Source: Carex sylvatica (Eukaryota > Streptophyta > Magnoliopsida > Poales > Cyperaceae). Taken from it: DNA of 64,000 nucleotides. Within the stretch, counting starts at the first letter, position 1. Each line of letters opens with the position of its first letter. Under the pieces are notes generated by a model. The model ran no database searches. It was not told where the DNA came from and worked only from the letters and a program-made list of their open reading frames with translations. The stretch lies in assembly GCA_964058845.1 (NCBI GenBank), contig CAXKVR010000031.1, forward strand, positions 558,001 to 622,000, in the 5' to 3' direction. Below are positions 34,991 through 45,918 of the stretch, one piece after another. Position numbers and translations under genes: made by a program.

Positions 34991-37178
34991 TGTTACGTTA
35001 CGAAGTTTTCATAATTTATTTCAAGGGATTTAAAAGCTAGAATCGATAATCGTGTTAATAAAATAACAGTTTAAACCTTAATTGAGGTTTTCCTAGATAT
35101 GTAAATCAAGTGTGAATCAAAACCGCATCGAAATTGCGAGTTTCTGGAACCTTATAGGCTCAGTGCGTCCGCACTGGTGGTGAGTGCGAATAGATGATCC
35201 ACACTGACCCCAGCTATTTTTTTGAAATTTGACCAAGTCCTGAGTGCGGGTGTCTCGACCCGCATTGAATTTAAATGTGGACGCATTAGGCTCAGACTTT
35301 TCTTGATTCAGTGCCATTTTTCTGAAAAATTTGACTAAGTACTGAGTGCGTCCGCACTCATGAATTTTCTGTGAATTTTCCTAAGTTCTAAAATTTACCC
35401 AAGTGATGAGTGCGGGTGACTGACCCACACTGAAAATGAGTGCGTCCGCACTAGGGTATTCTTCTGTGTTTTCTATTCAGTTTGAATTCTGACAAGGGCT
35501 GAGTGCGGGTGGCCGACCAGCACTGAAAACGAGTGCGTTCGCACTCAGAGGGATTTTAAATCAAAACTTAGATTTATTTCTTTTCCTTTCTCTCTTTCTC
35601 CTCCGTCCCTTCCCCGTGTTTTCCTGTGAGCTCTGCCCAAAGAGAGAGAAAGAGCTCTTCCTCCCTCCAAAGTGCTCCAAAGCTCGTGAAATCAAAAATA
35701 GAAGCGAGAAACTGGCCGTAGATCTCTCCTAGCCCTTCCGTTCGGTAAGTATTTCTTTCATTTTTCTCTCGAAACCTCGAATTCTCTCGATTGTTCGGGT
35801 TTTCCTTTTAAACACAAAATTTGTGGGTGAAACTCTTGTAGACTATCCCTTTGAACTTCCTTGTTGGTTATGTATCAATTCTTTTCTCGATTTCATCTCA
35901 ATTTTGAGAATCTCCAATTTTAGGGTTTTTCGGTACTAAATCTAAAATTGAGAAATGCGGTCTATTGATTAGGCTAAACCGACCAATTAGACTTGTAATT
36001 GATAGGATTACATTTTGATATTGAAATGCTAGCACGTGTATCGGTTAAGTCAGATTTCGACCAAATTAGGGTTTAACCAATCGGTAAATGAATTATTACC
36101 AAATTGTGATGATATATGATTTAGAGGATCTAATCGCATAAGTGCTTGATGGTTAAGAAGTGTTAAGTAAGGAAACTAATAAAAATAGCATACGAATTCG
36201 GTTAAGAAAAATAGAAAATGACTCGTGTCACCCAATCGAACCTTCTGACCATTGAACCAAGTCTAAACCAAATGAACACGTATAATATAGGTGTAAGCTC
36301 GGTAGAGCCAGACTTTGCGGAGCAATTCGAGACGCCTGACCCGTAGCTTCGCTGTACGCTCGTCGTGATCAGGTGCGGGGTTCTTGGACTTGTTTGATGT
36401 TTTATTTTCATAGATTTGATTATTACTCGAATTGTCATGTTGAATGTTTGATTTTGTTGCATAATTGTTGGAATCCATGTGATATGGTTGATTTGCATAT
36501 GCGTCCGGTTGCCAAATTGAATTGTTATTATGTGATCTAATTTTTGGTTGAAAGTCACCACAAACTGTCGATTGTGAAAATCATTCAGATTGAATTGGTA
36601 AAGTTGAGCCGTATGGCTGACTTTGACCCTGTGAATGAAATTTGCAAAGTTGAGCTGTATCAGCTGACTTTGATCCCAGGATCCTTCTGGCGCATTAGGT
36701 GAACGGCCCTCATGTTTCCCAGTACCGGTTGAAACGAGGGGTGGGTGACTATTTACATATTTATATGTTAATTTTGATTGTGATTGTGATGGTGTTTGTG
36801 GGTGACTTGTGTGTAACGTCTGTGGATCATGAGTATTATCCTACGTAATAGTACATTTGGAAGGCCAATTGAATATTGCGACATCTTGAGTTCCGAAGCG
36901 AATTTCTGTGATATGATTTCAAACCAGACCTTAGAATACGGTTAAGCCAAAGCACTGCAGATGGGTGTCAGATAAAGGGTCCAGACGAGTGGTAAGTCTG
37001 TAGGTGTCAGTAACCCTACAGACGAAGGTCAGATAAAAAAGGTCCAGTTCGGTGGAACATCTGTAGGTGCTACCAGCCTTATTAAAATGATTTAAGCCTA
37101 TTATGTTATCGTTAAAACTTCGATTTGAAAATTCTATTAGATGAATTTCATTTGATTATCTGTTGTCAAGCATATGCA

Positions 37179-37241
<63 letters not shown>

Positions 37242-37738
37242 CGGTAGAACTGTGAAAGTGATTTCGTATGGATTTTATTTGGTGAAAATAGAGTCTGATT
37301 GCAAGTCAAATAACATGTTTGTGGAAATTTCGCACTGAGAATGAAATTCTCACCCCCACCCTTTGGGTACTTTTACAGGTTTTGGTGCGACTGGGGCTGG
37401 GTCTGAGGAGGCACGCGAGTATTAGGCCCCCGGTATATGTCAGCCTTACCATAGTCATTAGTTTTGTTGTTTGACTAGAGATGTGTATAGTTTATGTACT
37501 GATTTTGTTGTATAAATCTCTATGTCATACCTGACGGTTGGTATCCGTAGGGGATACCTTTGATTGTTATACTGTACCAGTCCCGTATACTGGGATTATT
37601 ATTATATGTATACATATGACCTGTTTTATCTATTTTGTGGTGTATTTCTGAGTGAATGATGAAATGTCTTGTAAGTATACACGGAATTGTATACTTACGA
37701 CGGGGGACTGTTGCGACCCGTGATTGCGGGGTGTGATA
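34991..37738 (+). repeat. 3' LTR (2748 bp)
   Basis: Very similar to the 5' LTR along its whole length, with scattered substitutions. It has a long uninterrupted (TA)n tract at 37182-37239, where the 5' LTR carries the foldback insertion. It ends GTGTGATA, one transition away from the canonical TGACA end. Confidence 0.95.
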
Positions 37739-38814
37739 CCCATAGTACAAACTAAAGTGCGATATACAATATATAGCATAGCTTCACGCAATTCAAAAAA
37801 CATGCCTACATTATATAATAAATAAAACCTAAAATTGACAAAGCTTAAAATTACATACTATAATGTATATTAAATATTAATAAATATAAACATATACATA
37901 TACAAAGCGTATCACATAGTTTTTGAAAAATATATGGGAACCACATGTCATTTGAATTCAGATCTAGTGAAGTAATTCAATCTTTAAATTTTAAATTGGG
38001 ATCGTCTAATTCGAATCCGCAATAATTTATTTGAAGTGGAGGATACACATCTCGAGAGATAAATTCGAATCCTAAAGCAATCTCGAATAACGGATTCGAA
38101 TCGGAGTGGAGGATACACATCTCGAGAGATAAATTCGAATCCTAAAGCAATCTCGAATAACGGATTCGAATCGGATGGTCCGATCCAAAACCCAAAGATT
38201 GAATTTCTTTAGGGGATCCAGACCATAGTGACAAATGAATTATTCGGGTTCAGTTCAGCGAGATCAAAAATGTGTGATTCGGGAATAATTCGGAAATGAT
38301 TCGGAATTATCTGGATCAGAAATCTCAGTCCTGCAAGGGAGAAAAAAAAATTTGAAAAAATTCAGGAAAAGTTCATAAAATTCGCGAATTATTCGGATTT
38401 AATTCGGTTAAAGTTCGGTCAACTGAATAATTCGACGTTCGGTTCAATATCATCCAAAAAAAAAATTATTCAGATATAATTCGGATATCTTGTCACTATG
38501 ATCCGGATCCTTGTCATTTGAGATCCATGACGTTTAATGTAGAACCAGATTTATGTGAAATATACACTGATTACGGAGAAAAAGTATCGCATTCGCTCTT
38601 TTAGTTTTATGTGCCAAAGATCGTGCTTGCAACTGTATTGTCTTCTTTGATATATTTCATCGGATCCGCAGCAGATTTGTATGCATAATCTGTGGCGGAG
38701 GTACATGAATCAAATGTGTGATCACTTGACTCCCACATTTAAAAAAAGAAGAAGTTATCGTTATATAATTTTTATTATATATTTTATAATAAATTGCTAT
38801 GGTATCATAAATTG
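37739..38814. other. AT-rich flank with a 70-bp tandem duplication
   Basis: No gene is seen. A 70-bp segment (ggatacacatctcgagag ... cggattcgaatcg) occurs twice in a row at about 38034-38174. The following 300 bases are rich in attcgg motifs. Confidence 0.6.
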
Positions 38815-40171
38815 CGACCATTTTTATTAATACTCCAAAAACAAAATGAAATTTTAAAAATAACCTTGAATAAATTTTTTTTTTAAAAATAACCCAACCG
38901 CCCGGGCCCAGGGCGGCCCAAAATACAAGTGAACCGCCTGGGCCTGGGACGGGTCACAGGGAGAGCAAATCGCCCCCACTGCGGGCGGTCCAGAGAGAAA
39001 ATGAGCTAATTGAGCTAAAACGTTACCAACGTTTCCTAAAACGTTACCAACGTTTCCTAAAACGTTACAACGTTTAAGGAAGAATAGACAGCTGTATTGA
39101 GCAGTTCTGAACTTCTCTAAAAAGTTACAACGTTTATAAGAAACGTTACAACGTTTTATCTTGTTTTTTGAGTTTGATCAATCATTTTTCAGTGATTCTT
39201 ACATGTCTAAAACGTTACAACGTTTTATAAACGTTACCAACGTTTTATCCCTGTTTAAACAACCTCAGACTTACTTTACCAAACTTTTGATTTTACAATT
39301 CGAATTCTTGATAGATGTCTTCATGATTTCTTCAGTCCAAGTATTCCCTTTTGCTATTCCATTTTACTTGAACCTACATATTCTTCGAAACTAAAAGAAA
39401 TCGTAAAATTCAATAATTGTATGTTTTTGCAAATTAGTCAAATAGACGAAATAGATTATTGCTACAACCAACAGTGTGAACTTATTTGTGTTGTGTGAAC
39501 TTATTTGTTTGGTTTGAACTAAGTTATGAACTTTAATTGTGTTGTTGAACTTTAATTGTAATGTTGGGCTTTAATTGTGTTGTGTGAACTTATTTATTTT
39601 ACGATTTCTTTTAGTTTCGAAAAATATGTAGGTTCAAGTAAAATGGAATAGCAAAAGGGAATACTTGGACTGAATAAATCATGAAGATATCTATCAAGAA
39701 TTCGAATTGTAAAATCAAAAGCTTGGTAAAGTAAGTCTGAGGTTGTTTAAACAGGGATAAAACGTTGGTAACATTTATAAAACGTTGTAACGTTTTAGAC
39801 ATGTAAGAATCACTGAAAAATGATTGATCAAACTCAGAAAACAAGATAAAACATTGTAACGTTTCTTATAAACGTTGTAACATTTTATAGAAATTCAGAA
39901 CTGCTCAATACAGCTGTCTATTCTTCCTTAAACGTTGAAACGTTTTAGGAGACGTTGTAACGTTTTAGGAAACGTTGGTAACGTTTTAGTTCAATTAGCT
40001 CATTTCCTCTCTGGACCGCCCGCAGTGGGGGCGGTTTGCTTTCCCTGTGACCCGCCCCAGGTCCAGGCGGTTCACTTGTATTTTGGGCCTTGGGTTATTT
40101 TTAAAAAAAAAATTATTCAAGGTTATTTTTAAAATTTCGTTTTGTTTTTGAGGTATTAATAAAAATGGCCG
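38815..40171. mobile_element. 1.36-kb hairpin, Mutator-like non-autonomous element with 9-bp target duplication
   Basis: Flanked by a perfect 9-bp direct repeat CATAAATTG (38806-38814 and 40172-40180). The ends are inverted (CGACCATTTTTATTAATAC left, GTATTAATAAAAATGGCCG right). The inverted arms extend almost 600 bp each (38815-39409 and 39597-40171), leaving a loop of about 190 bp. The two arms contain the same small open frame in opposite orientation, which is a symmetry effect and not a gene. A 9-bp duplication is the Mutator-superfamily hallmark. The arms hold many AACGTT palindromes and a GC-rich block (ccgcccgggcccagggcgg) in AT-rich surroundings. Confidence 0.88.
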
Positions 40172-40180
40172 CATAAATTG

Positions 40181-41701
40181 ACCCCATATATTTTATGAAG
40201 ATTCATATGTTTGACTCTATTTTTTTAAAAAAAAATTGAGTATTGTATAATGTGTAAAACTTAAACTATTGAAACTTTTCTAATTGAAGTATGTAAATAT
40301 TGAAATTATTAATATTTAATTTATTAAAACAAATTTATGTCATTGAAGTTTATTTTTTTTATATTTTTTATATTCATTACTCAAAAGTCTGACTCCGTCT
40401 CTGTGCATAATAATGAATACATGAACTATTGAAAATTCAATGACGTCACAACCCATAATCTTATTTTATTTCTTAATTTTCTGTGTCGAACCACGTATAG
40501 TAATCGTGCTGACAAACACATGCAATTAAATAAGATATTGAAAGTCATATCTGTGCAACTAGAAATACACAAGTAAATAAACAAATGAGACTATGAGAGT
40601 ATTGAAATAAACAAGTTAAGTAAATGTACATATGAAAAGGGAGGCGATTGTGGTGTTCTTGGACTTGGTAGAAGACCGCGAGATTCTCTGGTTGCCTAAT
40701 AAATATTTAACATTAATTTTTTTTGTACAAACATGATATTATACTAAACAAAAGTTCATGCTGAAATTCTAAATAGTGAGTTGTCTGATTTTCTTTTTTA
40801 GAAATATGGATGCTTTACACGCCTTGTGATATACTAGTTAGATTTGTCTCTCAACACTGGCAATCTGTTGTTGACTGAATAATTGGTGTGATATTATTAC
40901 ACGAAAATGGTAATTATAGCACTGTCACTATTTATCCTTTTTGAAAAAGATTATTACCTTCATTTTGATCTTTCTTTTCTGATCACGTCAACTCTATCAA
41001 ATTACAAAACTTGTGCAAATGAGAGATTATTCTCAGTAAAAAGAAACTATGACTTTAGTGATTACCCAATTGTCAAGAAAGATGATATGACCGAATTAAA
41101 AATGAGACTAAAGTTCAGGATACACTGAGGGAGCAGGGGCAGAGGGAAGAAGAGGGAATGGGATCAATTGATCTCCAATTTTTTTTTTTTTTGTATTTAT
41201 GTATGATTTTTTATATAATATAAAGTTAAATGACACAATATTGTAAAATTGATCTCTATTGAATGTAGAAATTTGTTAAATAATTGACTTTATAGTAAGA
41301 AAATCTGATTCTGCCCAGGTGATAGAATGGTAGTAGATTTTGATTTAGTTTTTGCTTGATTCATGCCATTGGTTTAGCTTCGTATACTTCATAACAAAAT
41401 TAGAGCTGCATCTTGTTTTTAATATCTGCCATTTTATGTACCTAATTTAGATATAGTGTATTGTTGGTACAAGTTTTGGTTTAAACTAGAGGTTGTTTGC
41501 TTGATACAAACATTTAGTTGTAAGTGGTTGCAAGGAGAAATGAGTCAACAAGGACAAGATGTCAATCCTTGTCCAAACATGAATCCGTCCAAGATGACAA
41601 CATTTAGGTTTATCAGATAAATATGGATATATGTCCTTCAATATCTTCATCTCCATTTTCTTATAAAGCATGTAGATATTTTGATATGTCAATATCTTTA
41701 A
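40181..41701. other. AT-rich intergenic region
   Basis: No gene is supported. A short open frame at 40907-41128 has a vague hAT-like look (CANERLFS) but is not convincing. A T-rich run lies at 41180-41192. Confidence 0.45.
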
Positions 41702-41968
41702 GAGGAGAGTTCAAATGCCTTCATTTTTTGTGCCTCTATCATACCTCTATTTTTAAAAACTTAAATAACTCAAAGTTTAAAACTTAAACATCAAAATAAA
41801 ATCGTTAGAAATGTCATAATTTTTTACATGTGCATAGATAAAATGATGTAGTTCGTATCCAACAGTTTTATTTTAAATTTTAAGATTTAAATTTTGAGTT
41901 ATTAAATTTTTTTAAAAATGGAGGCATGATGGAGACATAAAAAATGGAGGCATTTGAACCCTCCTCTA
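41702..41968. mobile_element. Hairpin MITE of about 267 bp
   Basis: The left end gaggagagttcaaatgcc is the near-perfect reverse complement of the right end ggcatttgaaccctcctc. The arms stay complementary for about 80 bp (cctctatttttaaaaactt against aaaaatggaggcatgatgg). No coding sequence. The target duplication is not clear. Confidence 0.8.
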
Positions 41969-42448
41969 TTTTTAATTAAAAGATTAAATTTCATATTAAA
42001 TATTAGCTCTGTGATCAAATATTTTGATCATATGTATCTTTTTTTTTTTTTTATGTTTTTTACATGTAGAAGTCTAAATTTATTTAGATACGTACTCACC
42101 ACATGCAAATTGTAACGTCTTTCTGATTGGTCCTTATTTCTTTCTACTTTTCAGACATTATTTAAGAAAAAAATTTAATTGATTGATAATTGATTGATCA
42201 TGTCTTCATTTATTTCTATTTTTTTAATATCATTTAAGAAATGCTATTTGTCATTTAATATATTATTTTATATGTCATTATTTTTATGGAAATATGTTCA
42301 AAACATAAAAAATATGTCATATAATATATATTTTTTAAAATATTATTTACGTGTAAATGTTATTTAAGAAATGTTATTTGTCATTTAGTTTTTTTTTTTT
42401 TTACATATGTCATTTTGTATTTTGTTTTTGTTTGTTATCATATATATG

Positions 42449-42479
42449 TCCCTGTTGCAATGCACATACATTATACTAG
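42449..42479 (+). mobile_element. Helitron-like 3' end (plus strand, degenerate hairpin, CTAG)
   Basis: The sequence CCCTGTTGCAATGCACAT followed by ACATTATACTAG and then T resembles the 3' terminus of plant Helitrons: a short GC hairpin about 10 bases before CTAG, inserted next to T. The hairpin is decayed. The 5' end was not identified. Confidence 0.5.
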
Positions 42480-45400
42480 TCTATAAATTAAGGATCCTCC
42501 ATCTAAATATCAAATTTGTGACAATTCATACAAAGAATGTTGTCTTTGTTAGTAAATCAAGGAGTAATTCTCAATATATATATAATATAATATAACTTTT
42601 AAAGATTTATAGAAAGCTATGATAACAAAATAATACTAATAACGAAAATAATAATATAATGATGATGATGTGTTGCCTATATGATCATATTCCAATAATA
42701 TATAACTTTTCTTATATAATAAACTATTTTATTTCTTTTTATTTTAAGAAATTTAGAACAACTCAAAATTTCAATTTTAAAATGAACGAGCGAATGTAAA
42801 TGAATAATTTTGTCAATATAACGTTATGATAGCAATTCAATGGAAATAAAATATCTTTATATTTATAAAATTATCATACATCTCTAGTATACAATTAGAA
42901 ATGAAGTTTTGACTTAGAATTTATAATTTAAAATGATATTATAAATAAGAATCCTCTCCTTTTTGGGTTTCTACAGGCAAGGGTTCAAGTAAAATCTGAA
43001 ATACATTGCTAGTGTTTCAAGACAAGACAAAATGAGACGAAACACAGTTAAGGTACCCTTAAGGGTACCCAATGAAGCACCAAGCTGTCCAAATTAGTTT
43101 CTCTTTCTCATCACAGAAAAGACAAAATTAAGTACTTAATGCACCAAAACTCTTTACATCCTTGTACGTCGCAGGTCGCACTCTAAGCTACCTGGCCTGC
43201 TGTACATTTTAAAATAAAATCTAAAGCCATTTTTTTTTTAAACTTGTTACGTCATTGAGGAATGAGGATGTGAAAAGTAAAAACTTAGTTGTATTACTTT
43301 TGAAATAAAATAAAATAAATGTAATAATTCAATATATATTAATTTCATCTAATCAAGCCTTATTACAAGAGGTCCAGTGCCACGGCCAACTGGTCGATCG
43401 ATCCGAAAATTGGTAGTGACGGAGAGATGCAAATTTATGCATTAAAACCACAAAAGCTTTACTACAGTGTCAGGATGTAGAACGAGATCGAGTTGGTTGC
43501 TTAAAAGCTGTTCATATATGATATGATATAATTAAAACTAGAGTTGGAATACATTGATCATGTTAAATAACGGGAAAAGGTAAAGCCTAAGTAATTAAAT
43601 TCTTTAGACCCACTATTTTAATTATGAGGGTTATTATTCTTAGTCTTAAGTTCGTACTGAATCAATCACCTCTTCATTTGGAATTGGATCAATTGAATCA
43701 ATATCATTTCTTTTCTATATTAATTCAATCGTCTCTTATTTGTTTTATTCGAATACCGTAGAGAGGATAGAGGTTAATCAGATTGTCAAAATCAAGAGAG
43801 ATCGAGTGCCGCCTATTGGGCTGGTTATCAATGGGATTTAAAATTAATGGTCAGTTTTTTTCTTTTTATAAAAATAAAGTACTAAATAATTATATTATAT
43901 TGTGCATTGATAAAGATCGAGATTTATAAATTCACGAGTTTATCCAATTGGATCCAATATGTATTGCTAGGAATTCTATGATCATCAATGTACTGCTACT
44001 AATTAAAATACTACCAGTTCAGGTGACGTTAATTCGCTTAACTTAAAAAAAAAAAAAAAAAGCACTGCTAGTGTAAACAAAGAGAATTATGATGCGGTGA
44101 ACAATAAAATTTCCGGACTTTCAGAATTCAGATATAAAATATTATAAATATATTTAATTTATATAATAATTATAAAATTATGTTCTATCTTAAATAAATA
44201 AAAAAACATTTTTATCAATTTTATAGTTGGTGTGTAATATTAATCAGGAAAAGAATAACATGTAGAAAATCAAATTTTAACTTCATTTTTTTTTTTTATA
44301 TATATTGAATTTTCTTTATATATATTGATTGCTTGTTATTTTTCATTTTATATAATTTTACAGTTGTTTATAAATTTTTATCTCTAGAAACAAAATAGGA
44401 TTTAGTTTTGCCTCTTAAATTAAATGATTATTGTATTACAAACAAAGGCAAAATCCTAATTAAATTATAATTCGTAACAAAGCATGAATTAAGCTTTAAA
44501 TTCCAATCAAACAAGAAATAGATTAAACCATAATTTAACTTTAAATCTCAATCAAATATGAATAACTTACAACAGTCTAAGTTAGAATTAATAACCAACT
44601 TAGTCCTCCAGATCGTTAGCCCTCAACCAAACACCACCAATAGAATTCTTTGGATTGCATTCCAGGCTAGTTAAAAAAATATTTCCCTAAAGCAAATTCA
44701 ACCTAATTATTCAGCGGGTGTGGTATAAATTGAAATTTCTTAAAAACAATGGTACAAGTTTTTTTTTTTTTTTGAAATTCAGCATATATAGTTATACTGA
44801 TGTTAGTTACACATAAATCTACTCGCGTGACAAATGAAGGAACTCAAGATTTGCATGAAGGGAGCATGACAAGGAAGTGACGTTCTTATAAAGAGACTAC
44901 AATTAGTTTTTGAAATAAAGGCTAAAATGTCTCATTTCATTACTGAAATAGATACTCTAATTACAGTACCGTATTGTCTATATGCTAAGTACTTTTAACC
45001 CTCAATCAACCTCTAACTACTACAGAGTATACCTCAGCTACACAGCCTTCAACAAGAACTGTGTACCAGCTCATGTACTTCTGTCGATACCAGTATATCA
45101 GTTTAACAAAATGTAAAGGTATATGTTATGACTAGAGTGCCAACAATAGCCTTTTACAACTTATTGCACTGAAAACAAACAGAGATGTTCAATGGTTGCA
45201 CTATAATGATGTAATAGTTGAGTAATATATTCTATCTTTCTAATTTTTTTCTTATCCTTGTATTTGTTTTCCTGTTTAGCTATTAGGTTTGCTGAATTCT
45301 CTATTTTTGCTGGGGGGCTTGACTGGGCAGCAAGATCTGGTGACTACGTATGCCCTAGATCAAGCAAAATTTAATGCACAAATGGGGAGCCTATGTTTAC

Positions 45401-45918
45401 TTTGAACATCAATGTACATAAATGAAGTTTAACATGAAGTATTAACTAAATTTAGCATTTCTTAATTAGTTAATTAAGCAGTGCCACTCAAACCATATGC
45501 AATTTGTTGGTTTAGAAAGGAACCTTTTGATGCTTAAACTGTTACCTCTTTTAACATCTTGAGAGGAAGAACTTGTTAAGAACAGGTAATGCTTGACCAA
45601 TATGTTAATGTAGTTTTTGTGATGAAAATATTTCTCTTTTGCAATGGAAGTGGGCGGACATGTTGCATATGGGGGTCCACCCTTGCTATTTTTTTATTTT
45701 TCAAAATTCTTATGCATGATTTTTGTCATGAGTATTGAAAAATTGAACCTTATTATAAATTTTTTATAATTATCTCTCATTCATGTTTGACTTCCATAAC
45801 TTTATGCGGAAGTAGATATACAGTTTTACTATGCTTTATTAAAGAATTTTAGATAAAATAAATTATATTATATCTAAAGACTTGTCTAGTTTAGTGGTTA
45901 GTGTTCTTTATCATATTA
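42480..45918. other. AT-rich intergenic region without a recognised gene
   Basis: No supported coding region, RNA gene or clear element end. There are A/T homopolymer runs (for example 44047-44060 and 44760-44773). Confidence 0.5.

Larger units (their letters stand above)
26973..37738 (+). mobile_element. Ty3-gypsy LTR retrotransposon, Tekay/Del-type chromovirus, nearly complete
   Basis: The 10.8-kb element is bounded by a perfect 5-bp duplication CCCAT (26968-26972 and 37739-37743). It has two long LTRs starting TGTTACG and ending TG(A)CA or TGATA, a primer-binding site for initiator tRNA-Met, gag-pol in one frame, and a polypurine tract. The order PR-RT-RNaseH-IN places it in Ty3-gypsy. 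Long LTRs, the C-terminal chromodomain-like tail and the WRHYLYG-type RNase H point to the Tekay/Del clade. In-frame stop codons make it non-autonomous today. Confidence 0.96.

Noticed and set aside
28155..36561. Duplicated 119-residue minus-strand open frames (28155-28514 and 36202-36561)
   Set aside because: They lie at the same place in the two LTRs and are duplicated only because the LTRs are; LTRs of this type do not encode proteins.
39161..39844. Two nearly identical 77-residue open frames in opposite orientation (39161-39394 + and 39611-39844 -)
   Set aside because: They are mirror images created by the arms of the hairpin element; no homology to a known protein and no independent evidence of coding.
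40907..41128. Possible hAT transposase C-terminal fragment (CANERLFS)
   Set aside because: The similarity to the hAT dimerisation motif is too short and lacks the following conserved residues.
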